Part shown: positions 14,988 through 22,988 of the stretch, piece after piece | How positions within the stretch are numbered: the first letter of the stretch is position 1 | How the letters are laid out: each line of letters begins with the position of its first letter | DNA from: Aquimonas sp046318115 | Lineage (GTDB): Bacteria; Pseudomonadota; Gammaproteobacteria; Xanthomonadales; Xanthomonadaceae | Assembly (NCBI GenBank): GCA_046318115.1 | Contig: JBKCVA010000069.1 | Coordinates: 1 to 32,025 of the forward strand | Direction of reading: 5' to 3' | Length of the DNA stretch: 32,025 nt | Position numbers and translations under genes: made by a program | The notes under the pieces: generated by a model | The model's database searches: none | What the model saw: the letters and a program-made list of their open reading frames with translations, nothing else | Told to the model about the DNA's origin: nothing

Positions 14988-15629
14988 TCACCCCACCGGC
15001 TTCGGCGCCTTCGCATGCCGTTGGCGCAGCAGCTTCTCGAGCTCGCCCAGCGACAGCCCGCGCGCGCGCAGCAGCACGAGCAGGTGGTAGATCAGGTCCG
15101 CGCTCTCGCCGAGCAGGTCGGCGTCTTCCTGCGCCACCGCGGCCAGGGCGGTTTCCACGCCCTCCTCGCCGACCTTCTGCGCGATGCGGCGGATGCCGCC
15201 CTCGAACAGCTTGGTGGTGTAGCTGCCCACGGGACGCTCGCGCTCGCGCTGGGCGATCAGCGCATCGAGGTCGCCCAGGAAGCTGCCCGGGGCGTCGGGA
15301 AAGCAGCTGGTGCGCTGCAGGTGGCAGGTGGGGCCGTGCGGATGCGCCTGGATCAACAGCGTGTCGGCATCGCAGTCGGTCTCGATGCTGACCAGCTTGA
15401 GCACATGGCCGCTGCGCTCGCCCTTGGTCCATAGCCGACCCTTGCTGCGGCTGAAGAAGGTCACGTGGCGGCAGGCCAGGGTCATCTCCAGGGCTTCGCG
15501 ATTCATGTAGCCCAGCATCAGCACGCGCAGGGTGTCGGCATCCTGCACCACCGCCGGCAGCAGACCGTCCTGCTTGCCCCAGGCCAGTCGATCCAGGGTC
15601 TCGGGGCTGACCACCACGTCGTCAGACAT
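14988..15629 (-). CDS. hisI (hisIE): Bifunctional phosphoribosyl-AMP cyclohydrolase / phosphoribosyl-ATP pyrophosphatase
   Basis: A 213-residue fusion for steps 2 and 3 of histidine synthesis. It hydrolyses PR-ATP to PR-AMP, then opens the adenine ring to give ProFAR. The HisI part (about 1-115) has FFSRSKGRLWTKGERSGH, DCDADTLL and GPTCHLQRTSCF, which carry the metal-binding Asp and Cys residues. The HisE part (about 120-205) has KLFEGGIRRIAQKVGEEGVE and SADLIYHLLVLL, with the acidic metal ligands. It is the last gene of the operon, and its ATG overlaps the hisF stop by eight bases. Downstream, 14868-14987 holds a run of nine C at 14927-14935 but no terminator that I can identify. Confidence 0.97.
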   Translation of the reverse strand: MSDDVVVSPETLDRLAWGKQDGLLPAVVQDADTLRVLMLGYMNREALEMTLACRHVTFFSRSKGRLWTKGERSGHVLKLVSIETDCDADTLLIQAHPHGPTCHLQRTSCFPDAPGSFLGDLDALIAQRERERPVGSYTTKLFEGGIRRIAQKVGEEGVETALAAVAQEDADLLGESADLIYHLLVLLRARGLSLGELEKLLRQRHAKAPKPVG

Positions 15630-16395
15630 CACGCACCTCGATGCCGCGCTGCTTGAGCGTGGACTTGAGTTCTGGAATGGCGATCGCGCCGGAGTGGAAG
15701 ACGCTGGCGGCGAGCGCCGCATCCACATCGGCCTGCTCGAACACCTCGGCGAAGTGCTCGGGCGCGCCGGCACCGCCGCTGGCCACCAGCGGCACGCGGC
15801 AGAGTGCGCGCACGGCGCGCAGCTGTTCGATGTCATAGCCGGCGCGCACGCCGTCGGTGCCCATGCAGTTCAATACGATCTCGCCTGCGCCGCGCTGCTG
15901 CGCCTCGACCACCCAGTCGAGCGTACGGCGGCTGAGCGCGCGGGTCTTGCTGGGGTCGCCGGTGTACTGGCGCACGCGCCACTCGCCGTCTTCGTCGCGC
16001 AGGCTGTCGATACCGACCACCACACACTGCACACCAAAGGCTTCGGCCAGTTCGTCGATCAGCTCGGGGCGCTCCAGCGCCGGCGAGTTCACTGACACCT
16101 TGTCGGCGCCGGCGAACAGGATGGCGCGCGCATCTTCGACCGAGCGGATGCCGCCGGCCACGCAGAAGGGGATGTCGATCAAGCGCGCTACGCGCTCGAC
16201 CCAAGCGCGGTCGACGCTGCGGCCTTCGGGGCTTGCGGTGATGTCGTAGAACACCAGCTCGTCGGCGCCGGCGTCGCGATAGCGCTCGGCGAGCTCCTCG
16301 ATCGCACCCATCACCACGTGATCGCGGAAGCGCACGCCCTTGACCACGTGGCCGTCGCGCACGTCGAGACACGGAATCAATCGGCGGCTCAACAT
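15622..16395 (-). CDS. hisF: Imidazole glycerol phosphate synthase, cyclase subunit
   Basis: HisF, paired with HisH, turns PRFAR and glutamine-derived ammonia into imidazole glycerol phosphate and AICAR. The 257-residue protein is a (beta/alpha)8 barrel of normal length. Catalytic aspartates D11 (IPCLDVRDG) and D130 (VVGIDSLRDE) are present. Phosphate-binding loops show as CVAGGIRS, GADKVSVNS and ASGGAGAPEHF. Its ATG overlaps the hisA stop by seven bases and its stop overlaps hisIE by eight, consistent with translational coupling through the operon. Confidence 0.98.
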   Translation of the reverse strand: MLSRRLIPCLDVRDGHVVKGVRFRDHVVMGAIEELAERYRDAGADELVFYDITASPEGRSVDRAWVERVARLIDIPFCVAGGIRSVEDARAILFAGADKVSVNSPALERPELIDELAEAFGVQCVVVGIDSLRDEDGEWRVRQYTGDPSKTRALSRRTLDWVVEAQQRGAGEIVLNCMGTDGVRAGYDIEQLRAVRALCRVPLVASGGAGAPEHFAEVFEQADVDAALAASVFHSGAIAIPELKSTLKQRGIEVRDV

Positions 16396-17126
16396 GCCAG
16401 CGCCTCCTCGACGGTGAAGCGGCCATCCAGCAGTGCCTTGCCGAGCACCACACCGGCAGCGCCCGCATCGCGCGCGCCGCGAATATCGTCCAGCGAAGAC
16501 ACCCCGCCCGATGCGATCAGAGCGATTTCGGGCGCTCGCCGGACGACATCGCGGTAGAGCTCGAGATTGGGCCCGCTCAGCATGCCGTCACGGGCGATGT
16601 CCGTGCACAGCACGTGGCGCAGACCGGCGGCGCGGTAGCGCTCCAGCAGTACAAACAGCTCCTCGCCCGCGCTCTCGGTCCAGCCGTGCACCGGCAGCCG
16701 CCACACGCCCTCAGCGTCGCGGCGCGTGTCGAGCGCCACGCAGAGCTGGCTGGCGCCAAACTGATCCAGCCAGCGCAGCACCACATCCGGCGACTTCACT
16801 GCCACCGAGCCGATGACCACGCGATCGACGCCCGCCGCCAGCAGCGCGTTCACGTCCTCGATGCTGCGCACGCCGCCGCCGCTCTGGATGCGCAGGCCGC
16901 TCCGCGCGCGCAGCGCTTTCACCAGCGGCGCCAGCGTGTAGCCGCCCGCCTTGGCGGCATCCAGATCCACCAGATGCAGCCACTCGGCGCCGGCGCTGGC
17001 GTAGTCCAGCGCCAGCTGCAGCGGATCGGCGGCGTAGCGGGTTTCCTGGGCGTAGTCGCCCTGTTTGAGCCGCACCACGCGTCCGTCGCGGACGTCGATG
17101 GCGGGAATTGCGACAAAGCCGGTCAT
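16389..17126 (-). CDS. hisA: ProFAR isomerase (phosphoribosylformimino-AICAR-phosphate isomerase)
   Basis: HisA isomerises ProFAR to PRFAR, step 4 of the pathway. The 245-residue barrel is paralogous to HisF, which is visible in the matching N-terminal motif IPAIDVRDG (D11), QSGGGVRS (81-88) and TDIARDGML later. ALDTRRD carries D133, where HisF has its second catalytic Asp. The ATG at 17126 overlaps the hisH stop as ATGA and is preferred to the in-frame codon at 17138. Its 3' end overlaps hisF by seven bases. Confidence 0.97.
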   Translation of the reverse strand: MTGFVAIPAIDVRDGRVVRLKQGDYAQETRYAADPLQLALDYASAGAEWLHLVDLDAAKAGGYTLAPLVKALRARSGLRIQSGGGVRSIEDVNALLAAGVDRVVIGSVAVKSPDVVLRWLDQFGASQLCVALDTRRDAEGVWRLPVHGWTESAGEELFVLLERYRAAGLRHVLCTDIARDGMLSGPNLELYRDVVRRAPEIALIASGGVSSLDDIRGARDAGAAGVVLGKALLDGRFTVEEALAC

Positions 17127-17722
17127 TGGCCGTCCCACTCCATGAAGTTCTTGAGCAGCTGCGCGCCCACCGCCGCCGAGCGCTCGGGATGGAACTGCGC
17201 GCCAGCGACGTTGCCGCGGCGGACGATGGCGCTGAAGCCCTCGCCGTGCGTGCTCGACACCAGCGTGTAGTCACCCACCGGCGCGGCATAGCTGTGCACG
17301 AAGTAGGCTTGCGCGCCTTCGCTGATGTCCTTGAGCAGGGCGGAATCACGCTCACGATGCAGACGGTTCCAACCCATGTGCGGCACGCGCACGCCGGGGA
17401 ACTCCTTCAGCTTCCGCACCTGCGCAGGAATGAGACCCAGGCCTTCCACATCGCCTTCGGCGCTGCGCTCGAACAGCAGCTGCATGCCGAGACAGATGCC
17501 GAACAGCGGGCGCGGAAAAGCGCGAATTGCGTCGATCAGCTGCAGCTCGCGCAGCCGCGCCATCGCGGCACCCGCCGCACCGACGCCGGGCAGCAGGGCG
17601 CGTTCGGCCTGAGCAAGTTCGTCGGCGCTGCGCACCAGGGTGGCCTGCACGCCGAGCCGCTCCAGCGCGTAGCAGACCGAGCCGATGTTGGCGACGCCGG
17701 AATCGATGACCGCCAGCCGCAT
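17123..17722 (-). CDS. hisH: Imidazole glycerol phosphate synthase, glutamine amidotransferase subunit
   Basis: The 199-residue class I glutaminase subunit supplies ammonia to HisF. The catalytic triad is intact: C77 in FGICLGMQLL, and H178 and E180 in QFHPERS. The family blocks DSGVANIGSV and PHMGWNRL are also present. The start overlaps the hisB stop by one base (TGATG) and the stop overlaps hisA by four. Confidence 0.97.
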   Translation of the reverse strand: MRLAVIDSGVANIGSVCYALERLGVQATLVRSADELAQAERALLPGVGAAGAAMARLRELQLIDAIRAFPRPLFGICLGMQLLFERSAEGDVEGLGLIPAQVRKLKEFPGVRVPHMGWNRLHRERDSALLKDISEGAQAYFVHSYAAPVGDYTLVSSTHGEGFSAIVRRGNVAGAQFHPERSAAVGAQLLKNFMEWDGQ

Positions 17723-18870
17723 CAGAGCGTCCCCTTGGTGCTGGGCAGGTCGAAGCCCTCGCGCTTGATCGCCGCGCGCAGGGCGCGCGCCACCGCCTTG
17801 AAGCTGGCCTCGACCATGTGATGGGCGTTGTCGCCGCGCACCGACAGGTGCAGGTTCAGGCCGGCGGTCTCGCAGAGCGAGCGGAAGAAATGCGGCACCA
17901 GTTCGGTGGGCAGCTCGCCCACGCGCTCGCGGGGGAAGCTCCCGTCGAACACGAAATAGGGCCGGCCGCTGAGATCCAGCGAGGCGCGGACGAGCGTCTC
18001 GTCCATCGGAATCACCAGATCCAGCGCCGCGGGCTTCGCTTCAGCGGCGCCCTGCTCGCCTTCCGCCGCCCAGGCGTAGCGGCCGATGCCGCGCTTGTCG
18101 CCGAGCGCCTGTTTCAAGGCCTGACCCAGCGCCAGCGCGCTGTCCTCGACCGTGTGGTGCTCGTCGATATGCAGGTCGCCCGCGCACTTCAGCTTGAGCG
18201 CAAAACCGCCGTGCTTGCCGAGCTGCTCCAGCATGTGATCGAAGTAGCCGAGGCCGGTGAGCGCGACCGGCTCGGCCGGGCGATCCAGATCGACGTGCAC
18301 CTCGATTTTCGTTTCCTTGGTGACGCGCTCGACGCTGGCCTGACGCGGGGCGTCGGCCAGCAGATGGACGATCTCGGCCCAGGTGTACTCGGGGCCCTTG
18401 CCGGGCGTGGCCTTGGCACCGGCGGTCACCTTCAAGCGGAAGCCGCGCACACCGAGGTTGTCGGCGAACTCGATATCGGTGTCGCGGTCGCCGACCATGG
18501 CGCTGCCGGCGAGATCGATGCTGCGATCGCGCAGGTAGTGCATCACCAGACCCAGCCGAGGCTTGCGCGTGGGCGCGTTGTCCTGCGGGAAGCTGGTGTC
18601 GATCAACACCTCGCGGAAGGTGATCCCCTGCGATTCGAAGATCTGCATCATCAGATCGTGCGGGGCCTGGAAACTCGCCTGCGGATAGGCCTCGGTGCCC
18701 AGGCCGTCCTGGTTCGACACGATCACGAACTCGAAGCCGGCAGCCTTCAGCTTCAGCATGGCCGGGATCACACCTTCGACCAGCCGCAGCTTGGCGTAGC
18801 TGTCGATCTGATAGTCGGCGGGTTCTTCGATCATCGTGCCGTCGCGGTCGACGAAGAGGATGCGCGTCAT
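17722..18870 (-). CDS. hisB: Bifunctional histidinol-phosphatase / imidazoleglycerol-phosphate dehydratase
   Basis: A 382-residue fusion of an HAD phosphatase (about 1-165) and IGP dehydratase (about 182-370), carrying out steps 8 and 6. HAD residues D8 and D10 (FVDRDGT), SNQDG and VGDRDTD are present. The Cys/His zinc loop known from E. coli HisB is absent; the equivalent stretch (about 91-104) reads DTSFPQDNAPTRKP, without Cys or His. The dehydratase keeps FDHMLEQ, DEHHTVED and HHMVEASFK, the manganese-binding histidines and acids. Between GIGRY and IPMDETL there is an insertion of roughly 15 residues (about 267-286) rich in Ala and Glu. Both differences may be lineage-typical rather than defects. 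Overlaps: four bases with hisC, one with hisH. Confidence 0.96.
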   Translation of the reverse strand: MTRILFVDRDGTMIEEPADYQIDSYAKLRLVEGVIPAMLKLKAAGFEFVIVSNQDGLGTEAYPQASFQAPHDLMMQIFESQGITFREVLIDTSFPQDNAPTRKPRLGLVMHYLRDRSIDLAGSAMVGDRDTDIEFADNLGVRGFRLKVTAGAKATPGKGPEYTWAEIVHLLADAPRQASVERVTKETKIEVHVDLDRPAEPVALTGLGYFDHMLEQLGKHGGFALKLKCAGDLHIDEHHTVEDSALALGQALKQALGDKRGIGRYAWAAEGEQGAAEAKPAALDLVIPMDETLVRASLDLSGRPYFVFDGSFPRERVGELPTELVPHFFRSLCETAGLNLHLSVRGDNAHHMVEASFKAVARALRAAIKREGFDLPSTKGTL

Positions 18871-19964
18871 GCCGCGGCCTCCTGAGTGGTGTTGGCGAAC
18901 ACGGCCAAGGCCGCGAGGTTTTCCTCGGGCGTTCCGATCGAAACGCGCAGGCAGTCGCCCAGCAGCGGATAGCGGCTGACCTCGCGCAGCACCACGCCCG
19001 CAGCCAGGGCGCGCCGATAGGCCGCGGCAGGATCCGCGCAGCGCACCACCAGGAAATTGGCATCGGACGGATACACGCCGCGCACGCCGGGCGTCGCCGC
19101 GAGCTGCGCACGCAGTGCCTCGCGGCCGGCGATCAGCTCGGCGACGTGGACCTGCGTCTTCGCCAGCACCTCAGGCTGAAGCGCCGCCAGCGCCGCACGC
19201 GCGCAAGGGGCCGAGATCGGGTACGGCGCCATGATCGCGCGCAGCACGCGGATCAGCTCGGGCGCGGCGATCAGGCTGCCGATGCGCGCGCCGGCCAGTG
19301 CATGCGCCTTCGACAGCGTGCGCAGCACCGCCAGCTGCGGAAAGCGCTCGCGCAAAGCCGTGGCGGAAGCCTGCTGCATGAACTCGCCGTAGGCCTCGTC
19401 GACGATCACCACGGCGCGGCCTTCGAGGGCTGATGCAATGCGCTCGATGGTCTCGACCGGCAGCGCCTGTCCGGTCGGGTTGTTGGGCGAGCACAGGAAG
19501 ACCAGCTTGACCGGGTGATTCAGCGCCGCGGCGATCACCGCGTCGGCCTCCAGCGCGAAGGGCCGAGCGGCATCGCCGGTGGCGGTGAGCGGCACCTCGA
19601 CCAGCTGCGCGTTCTGCACGCGTGCCGCAACGGCATACATGCCGAAGGTCGGCGGACAGATCAGCACTGCGTCCTCGCCGGCGCGGCAGAGCGCGCGCAC
19701 CAGGAGATCGATGGGCTCGTCGCTGCCGCGGCCGACCAGCAGTTCGTCAGCCTTGACGCCGTACAGACCTGCGAGCGCGTCGACCAGGGCCTCGGGCTGC
19801 GGCTCGGGATAGCGGTTCAAGCCCTCTCCGCCGGCAATCTCCGGCGCCCACGGCGACTCGTTGGCATTCAAGAACACGCGGCCGCCGCTGGCTTCCTTGC
19901 GTGCGGACGAATAGCCACCGAAGCCGCGCAGGTCCGGGCGAACCAGATCCAGCAGCGCGCTCAT
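18867..19964 (-). CDS. hisC: Histidinol-phosphate aminotransferase
   Basis: This 365-residue fold-type I PLP enzyme transfers the amino group from glutamate to imidazole-acetol phosphate. The PLP lysine is K219 in TLSKAHALAGARIG, with R227 as the phosphate/carboxylate contact. SPNNPTG (159-165) and VDEAYGEF (D189) are the other cofactor motifs, and the N-terminus has LNANESPW. The ATG at 19964 overlaps the hisD stop as ATGA and has GGAGG upstream, which excludes the longer frame from 20258. Confidence 0.97.
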   Translation of the reverse strand: MSALLDLVRPDLRGFGGYSSARKEASGGRVFLNANESPWAPEIAGGEGLNRYPEPQPEALVDALAGLYGVKADELLVGRGSDEPIDLLVRALCRAGEDAVLICPPTFGMYAVAARVQNAQLVEVPLTATGDAARPFALEADAVIAAALNHPVKLVFLCSPNNPTGQALPVETIERIASALEGRAVVIVDEAYGEFMQQASATALRERFPQLAVLRTLSKAHALAGARIGSLIAAPELIRVLRAIMAPYPISAPCARAALAALQPEVLAKTQVHVAELIAGREALRAQLAATPGVRGVYPSDANFLVVRCADPAAAYRRALAAGVVLREVSRYPLLGDCLRVSIGTPEENLAALAVFANTTQEAAA

Positions 19965-21346
19965 GCCCTGCCCTCCGCGATCGCGGCGAGCCGTCGCGTG
20001 ACTGCGCGCTCGTGGGCGATCAGGCCTTCGGCGCGCGCCATCTCGGCGGCGTCGGGGCCGGCGATGTTGAGACCGTCGGCGCTGACCTCCTGCACCGTGA
20101 TCAGCTTGACGAAGCTCGCCACCGACACGCCGCTGTAGGCGCGCGCGGCGCCATAGGTCGGCAACACGTGGTTGGTGCCGCTGCAGTAGTCGCCCAGGGC
20201 TTCGGGCGCCAGCGCGCCAAGGAAGATCGAGCCGGCGCTGCGCACGTGCTCCAACCACTGCCGCGGCTGCTCGACTTGGAGGATCAGGTGTTCAGGGGCA
20301 TAGCGGTTGCTGATCTCGATGGCCTGCGCGATGTCCCGGCTCAGGATCAGGCGGGCGTGGGTCAGGGCCTTGGCGAGGATCTCGCGACGCGGCAGCTCGG
20401 CGGTCTGCTTCTCGAGTTCGACAGCCACGGATTCGAGCAGCGCCTGCGAGTCGGAGATCAGCAGCACCTGCGAGTCCGGGCCGTGCTCGGCCTGGCTCAA
20501 GAGATCAGAGGCGATGAATTCCGGCGAGGCGGTGGCATCGGCGATGACCAGCACCTCGGAAGGGCCGGCCGGCATGTCGATGGCCGCACCATCCGGATCG
20601 TTCGCCACCTGCAGTTTGGCCTCGGTGACGTAGGCATTGCCGGGGCCAAAGATCTTGTCGCACTTCGGCACCGATTCGGTGCCATAGGCCATGGCGGCAA
20701 CAGCCTGCGCCCCACCCAGCTTGAACACGGTGCTGATGCCGCAGAGGCGCGCGGCGACCAGCACGGTCGCGTCGACGCTGCCGTCGGGCTTGGGCGGCGT
20801 GCACAGCACCACTTCGCTGCAGCCGGCGATGCGCGCGGGCACGCCAAGCATGATCGCAGTCGAGGGCAGCGGCGCGCTGCCCGCCGGCACGTAGAGTCCG
20901 ACGCGCTCGATCGGGCGGATCACGCGCTCGCAGTTCAGACCGGGCGCGGTTTCCAGCGCATAGCCGCGCGGCGCGCCGACCTCGTGGAACTTGACGAGGC
21001 GCTCGATGGCATTGGCGATGGCCTGTTTGAGCGCGGGTGACACCTGCGACTCGGCCGCTGCGAACTCGTCCTCGGTGACGCGGAAACTGCCCAGCTCACA
21101 GCCGTCGAAGCGGCGCGTCAACGCGCGCAGAGTGCTGTCGCCATCGGCGCGCACCTGGCTGAGGATGCGCTCGACGTTGTCCGCCAGCACGGCGCGCGCG
21201 CCTTGGGCAGGGCGGCGCAGAGTCATGCGGCGCTGGGCGTCGTCGATGCGGTTCCAGTCCAGCACCCGCAGCTCGCGCGCGGCGAAGGGCACGGGGCGCT
21301 CGCCGGTCGTACGTTCGGCGGCGGTCTTCTCGGTGGTGGTGCTCAT
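19961..21346 (-). CDS. hisD: Histidinol dehydrogenase
   Basis: HisD oxidises histidinol to histidine in two NAD-dependent steps, the end of the pathway. The 461-residue protein is slightly longer than the usual 430 or so because of a Thr/Glu-rich N-terminal lead of about 25 residues. Family blocks include YVPAGSAPLPSTAIMLGVPA, DKIFGPGNAYVTEAK, DMPAGPSEVLVIAD, LLSQAEHGPDSQ with zinc-ligand residues, and RYAPEHL and GTNHVLPT with the catalytic Glu/His residues. The ATG overlaps the hisG stop as ATGA, which supports the longer start despite the extension. Confidence 0.97.
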   Translation of the reverse strand: MSTTTEKTAAERTTGERPVPFAARELRVLDWNRIDDAQRRMTLRRPAQGARAVLADNVERILSQVRADGDSTLRALTRRFDGCELGSFRVTEDEFAAAESQVSPALKQAIANAIERLVKFHEVGAPRGYALETAPGLNCERVIRPIERVGLYVPAGSAPLPSTAIMLGVPARIAGCSEVVLCTPPKPDGSVDATVLVAARLCGISTVFKLGGAQAVAAMAYGTESVPKCDKIFGPGNAYVTEAKLQVANDPDGAAIDMPAGPSEVLVIADATASPEFIASDLLSQAEHGPDSQVLLISDSQALLESVAVELEKQTAELPRREILAKALTHARLILSRDIAQAIEISNRYAPEHLILQVEQPRQWLEHVRSAGSIFLGALAPEALGDYCSGTNHVLPTYGAARAYSGVSVASFVKLITVQEVSADGLNIAGPDAAEMARAEGLIAHERAVTRRLAAIAEGRA

Positions 21347-22242
21347 GTCAGCATCTGCTCCACCGGCAGCACCAGCAGTCGGCGCGCACCGGCTTTTTTC
21401 AGGTCTTCAAGTTGCTGCCAGGACAGGCTGCCCTGGCAGATCGCCTGCACGCTCACGCCCTGAGGCTGGCCGTCCAGGCTCATGATCGTGGGGCGCTCCT
21501 CGCTGGGCAGCAGGCGCAGCACCTCGTCGAGCATCGAGCGCTCGGTCTCCAGCATCAGCAGGCGCGCATCGCGGACCTGCAGCACGCCGTCCAAGCGACG
21601 CAGCAGCTGGGTGGCGATGTCGCCACGTTCGTCCATCAGCGGCTCGGCCGGGCCGGCCAAAACGGCCTCGCTCTCGTGGATCACCACGGCTTCGCGCAGC
21701 TGGTTGGCGGCGAGCGTGCCGCCGGTCGAGACGAGGTCGCAGATCGCCTCGGCCTTGCCAAGACGCGGCGCGATCTCGACCGAGCCGGACAGAATCACGA
21801 TCTCGGCGCGCACGTTGTGGCGCTTCAGCCAGTCCTCGAGCAGAGCCGGATAGCTGGTGGCGATGCGCAGACCGGCAAGGCTCTGCGGGCCATTCCAGGC
21901 CATGTCCTGCGGCAGCGCGATCGACAGCCGGCAGCGGCCGAAGCCGAGCGCGCGGACTTCCTTGAAAGCCGGCGGCAGGCCGCGGGCGGCGCGATCCAGC
22001 GCCTGCTCGTCGAGCACGTTGCGGCCGACGATGCCGTAGTCGCAGGTGCCTTCGGCGATCAGGCCGGGGATGTCGTCGTCGCGCACCAGCAGCAGATCGA
22101 CCGGCTGCGATTCGCCGAAACAGAACAGGCGGTCGCGGCTTTCGCGAAAGCTGAGGCCGGAGCGCGCCATCAGCTCGCGGGCGGGGTCGGACAGGCGTCC
22201 ATTCTTCTGCGCGGCGATACGCAGACGGTCACGATTCTTCAC
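21343..22242 (-). CDS. hisG: ATP phosphoribosyltransferase, long form
   Basis: HisG joins ATP and PRPP to give PR-ATP, the committed and feedback-inhibited step. At 299 residues it is the long form, with a C-terminal ACT-like histidine-binding domain (about 225-299), and so does not need a HisZ partner; no hisZ is seen. RLRIAAQKNGRLSD at the N-terminus and the PRPP-binding region VSTGGTL support the call. The start is a GTG at 22242, aligned with the family start, without an obvious ribosome-binding site. It begins 37 bases after the yerC-like gene's stop, the widest gap in the operon. Confidence 0.97.
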   Translation of the reverse strand: MKNRDRLRIAAQKNGRLSDPARELMARSGLSFRESRDRLFCFGESQPVDLLLVRDDDIPGLIAEGTCDYGIVGRNVLDEQALDRAARGLPPAFKEVRALGFGRCRLSIALPQDMAWNGPQSLAGLRIATSYPALLEDWLKRHNVRAEIVILSGSVEIAPRLGKAEAICDLVSTGGTLAANQLREAVVIHESEAVLAGPAEPLMDERGDIATQLLRRLDGVLQVRDARLLMLETERSMLDEVLRLLPSEERPTIMSLDGQPQGVSVQAICQGSLSWQQLEDLKKAGARRLLVLPVEQMLT

Positions 22243-22279
22243 GGGGGATGCTCGAAGCAGGGAGGGGAATGCAGCGGAA

Positions 22280-22666
22280 TCAGCGTTTGGCCGCAGCGAT
22301 GCCGGAGGGATCGTGCAGCTTCAGATGGCGTGCGGCAGCACGGTAGCCACCGGCGCCGTGGGTGAGGCAGCGCGCCACGCGACCGACCGTGGTGACGCTG
22401 ACGCCGGTCAGATCGTGGATATCGCGGTAGGTCCGCCCCGCCAGCAGCAGCGGCACCACGCGCCAGCGATCGGCCAGGGCCTCCAGCTCGGCAGGTGTGC
22501 AGAGATCATCGAGAAAGGCCGCGATCTCGGCCGGGTCGCGCAGCTTGGCCAGCGCCTCGCACAGCGCGAGCACCGGATTGGCCGCGGGCAGCACCACAGG
22601 CGCGGGCTTGCGCGGGCGCGGGCTGAGAAGTGGCGAAGGCTCGGGGCTGGCGATGCGTCGCTTCAC
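22280..22666 (-). CDS. YerC/YecD-family TrpR-related regulator
   Basis: The 128-residue product ends in a TrpR-superfamily domain (about 30-115). It has the family block NPVLALCEALAKLRDP...FLDDLCTPAELEALADRW, then a helix-turn-helix at GRTYRDIHDLTGVSVTTVGRVARCL. About 28 N-terminal residues are Pro/Arg-rich and look like an unstructured lead. The GTG at 22666 is the best upstream start but lacks a clear ribosome-binding site, so the true start could be internal. It is the first gene of the his operon. YerC-type proteins have, to my recollection, been proposed as histidine-responsive repressors in Gram-positives; a similar role here is an inference from position. The A+T-rich dyad just upstream would be a natural operator. 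Confidence 0.88.
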   Translation of the reverse strand: MKRRIASPEPSPLLSPRPRKPAPVVLPAANPVLALCEALAKLRDPAEIAAFLDDLCTPAELEALADRWRVVPLLLAGRTYRDIHDLTGVSVTTVGRVARCLTHGAGGYRAAARHLKLHDPSGIAAAKR

Positions 22667-22676
22667 GGCAAGCTCT

Positions 22677-22696
22677 TGTAATAGCGTGTTGATACA
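22677..22696. promoter_or_regulatory. Candidate operator/promoter region of the yerC-his operon
   Basis: A 20-base imperfect dyad, TGTA...TACA with partly matching flanks, lies 11 bases before the GTG of the yerC-like gene. It sits in the only clearly A+T-rich stretch of the region (about 22675-22710). A TATTAC on the minus strand could serve as a -10 element, but no convincing -35 is seen. Assignment to the YerC-like protein is speculative. Confidence 0.35.
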
Positions 22697-22988
22697 TTAA
22701 ACGGATATCGCCTCATCGACAAGCTGCGAGACGTGAAGCCTTCGCGATGTGGATGCCCTGGTTTCACGCACGAAGCGTCGCGCGGGCCGGACAAAGCTGA
22801 TGCCCCCCAGGAACCTCGCCGGAGAGCTTGACCACCCGGGGCCTCGCATGCCGTCACGGTGATGCGGGCCCGCGGGGCTGATGAAGGGCGCATGCGTCGG
22901 GACGACCGGCAGCCTCCGGCGCTGCGAACCCGGCGGCGGCCTGCAGTCGCTACCATCGGTTACTGGACACCCATGGACCCTGCATCCC
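22697..22988. other. Divergent intergenic region between the his operon and the acylase gene
   Basis: No gene is supported in these 292 bases. A nine-base imperfect inverted repeat, CGTGAAGCC (22732-22740) and GGTTTCACG (22760-22768), surrounds a 19-base spacer. Promoters for both divergent units should lie here. A minus-strand open frame across it has no histidine run, so it does not look like a his leader peptide. Confidence 0.5.

Noticed and set aside
22663..22956. Possible his leader peptide upstream of the yerC-like gene
   Set aside because: The frame contains only isolated histidines and no run, and no paired attenuator and terminator hairpins were seen.
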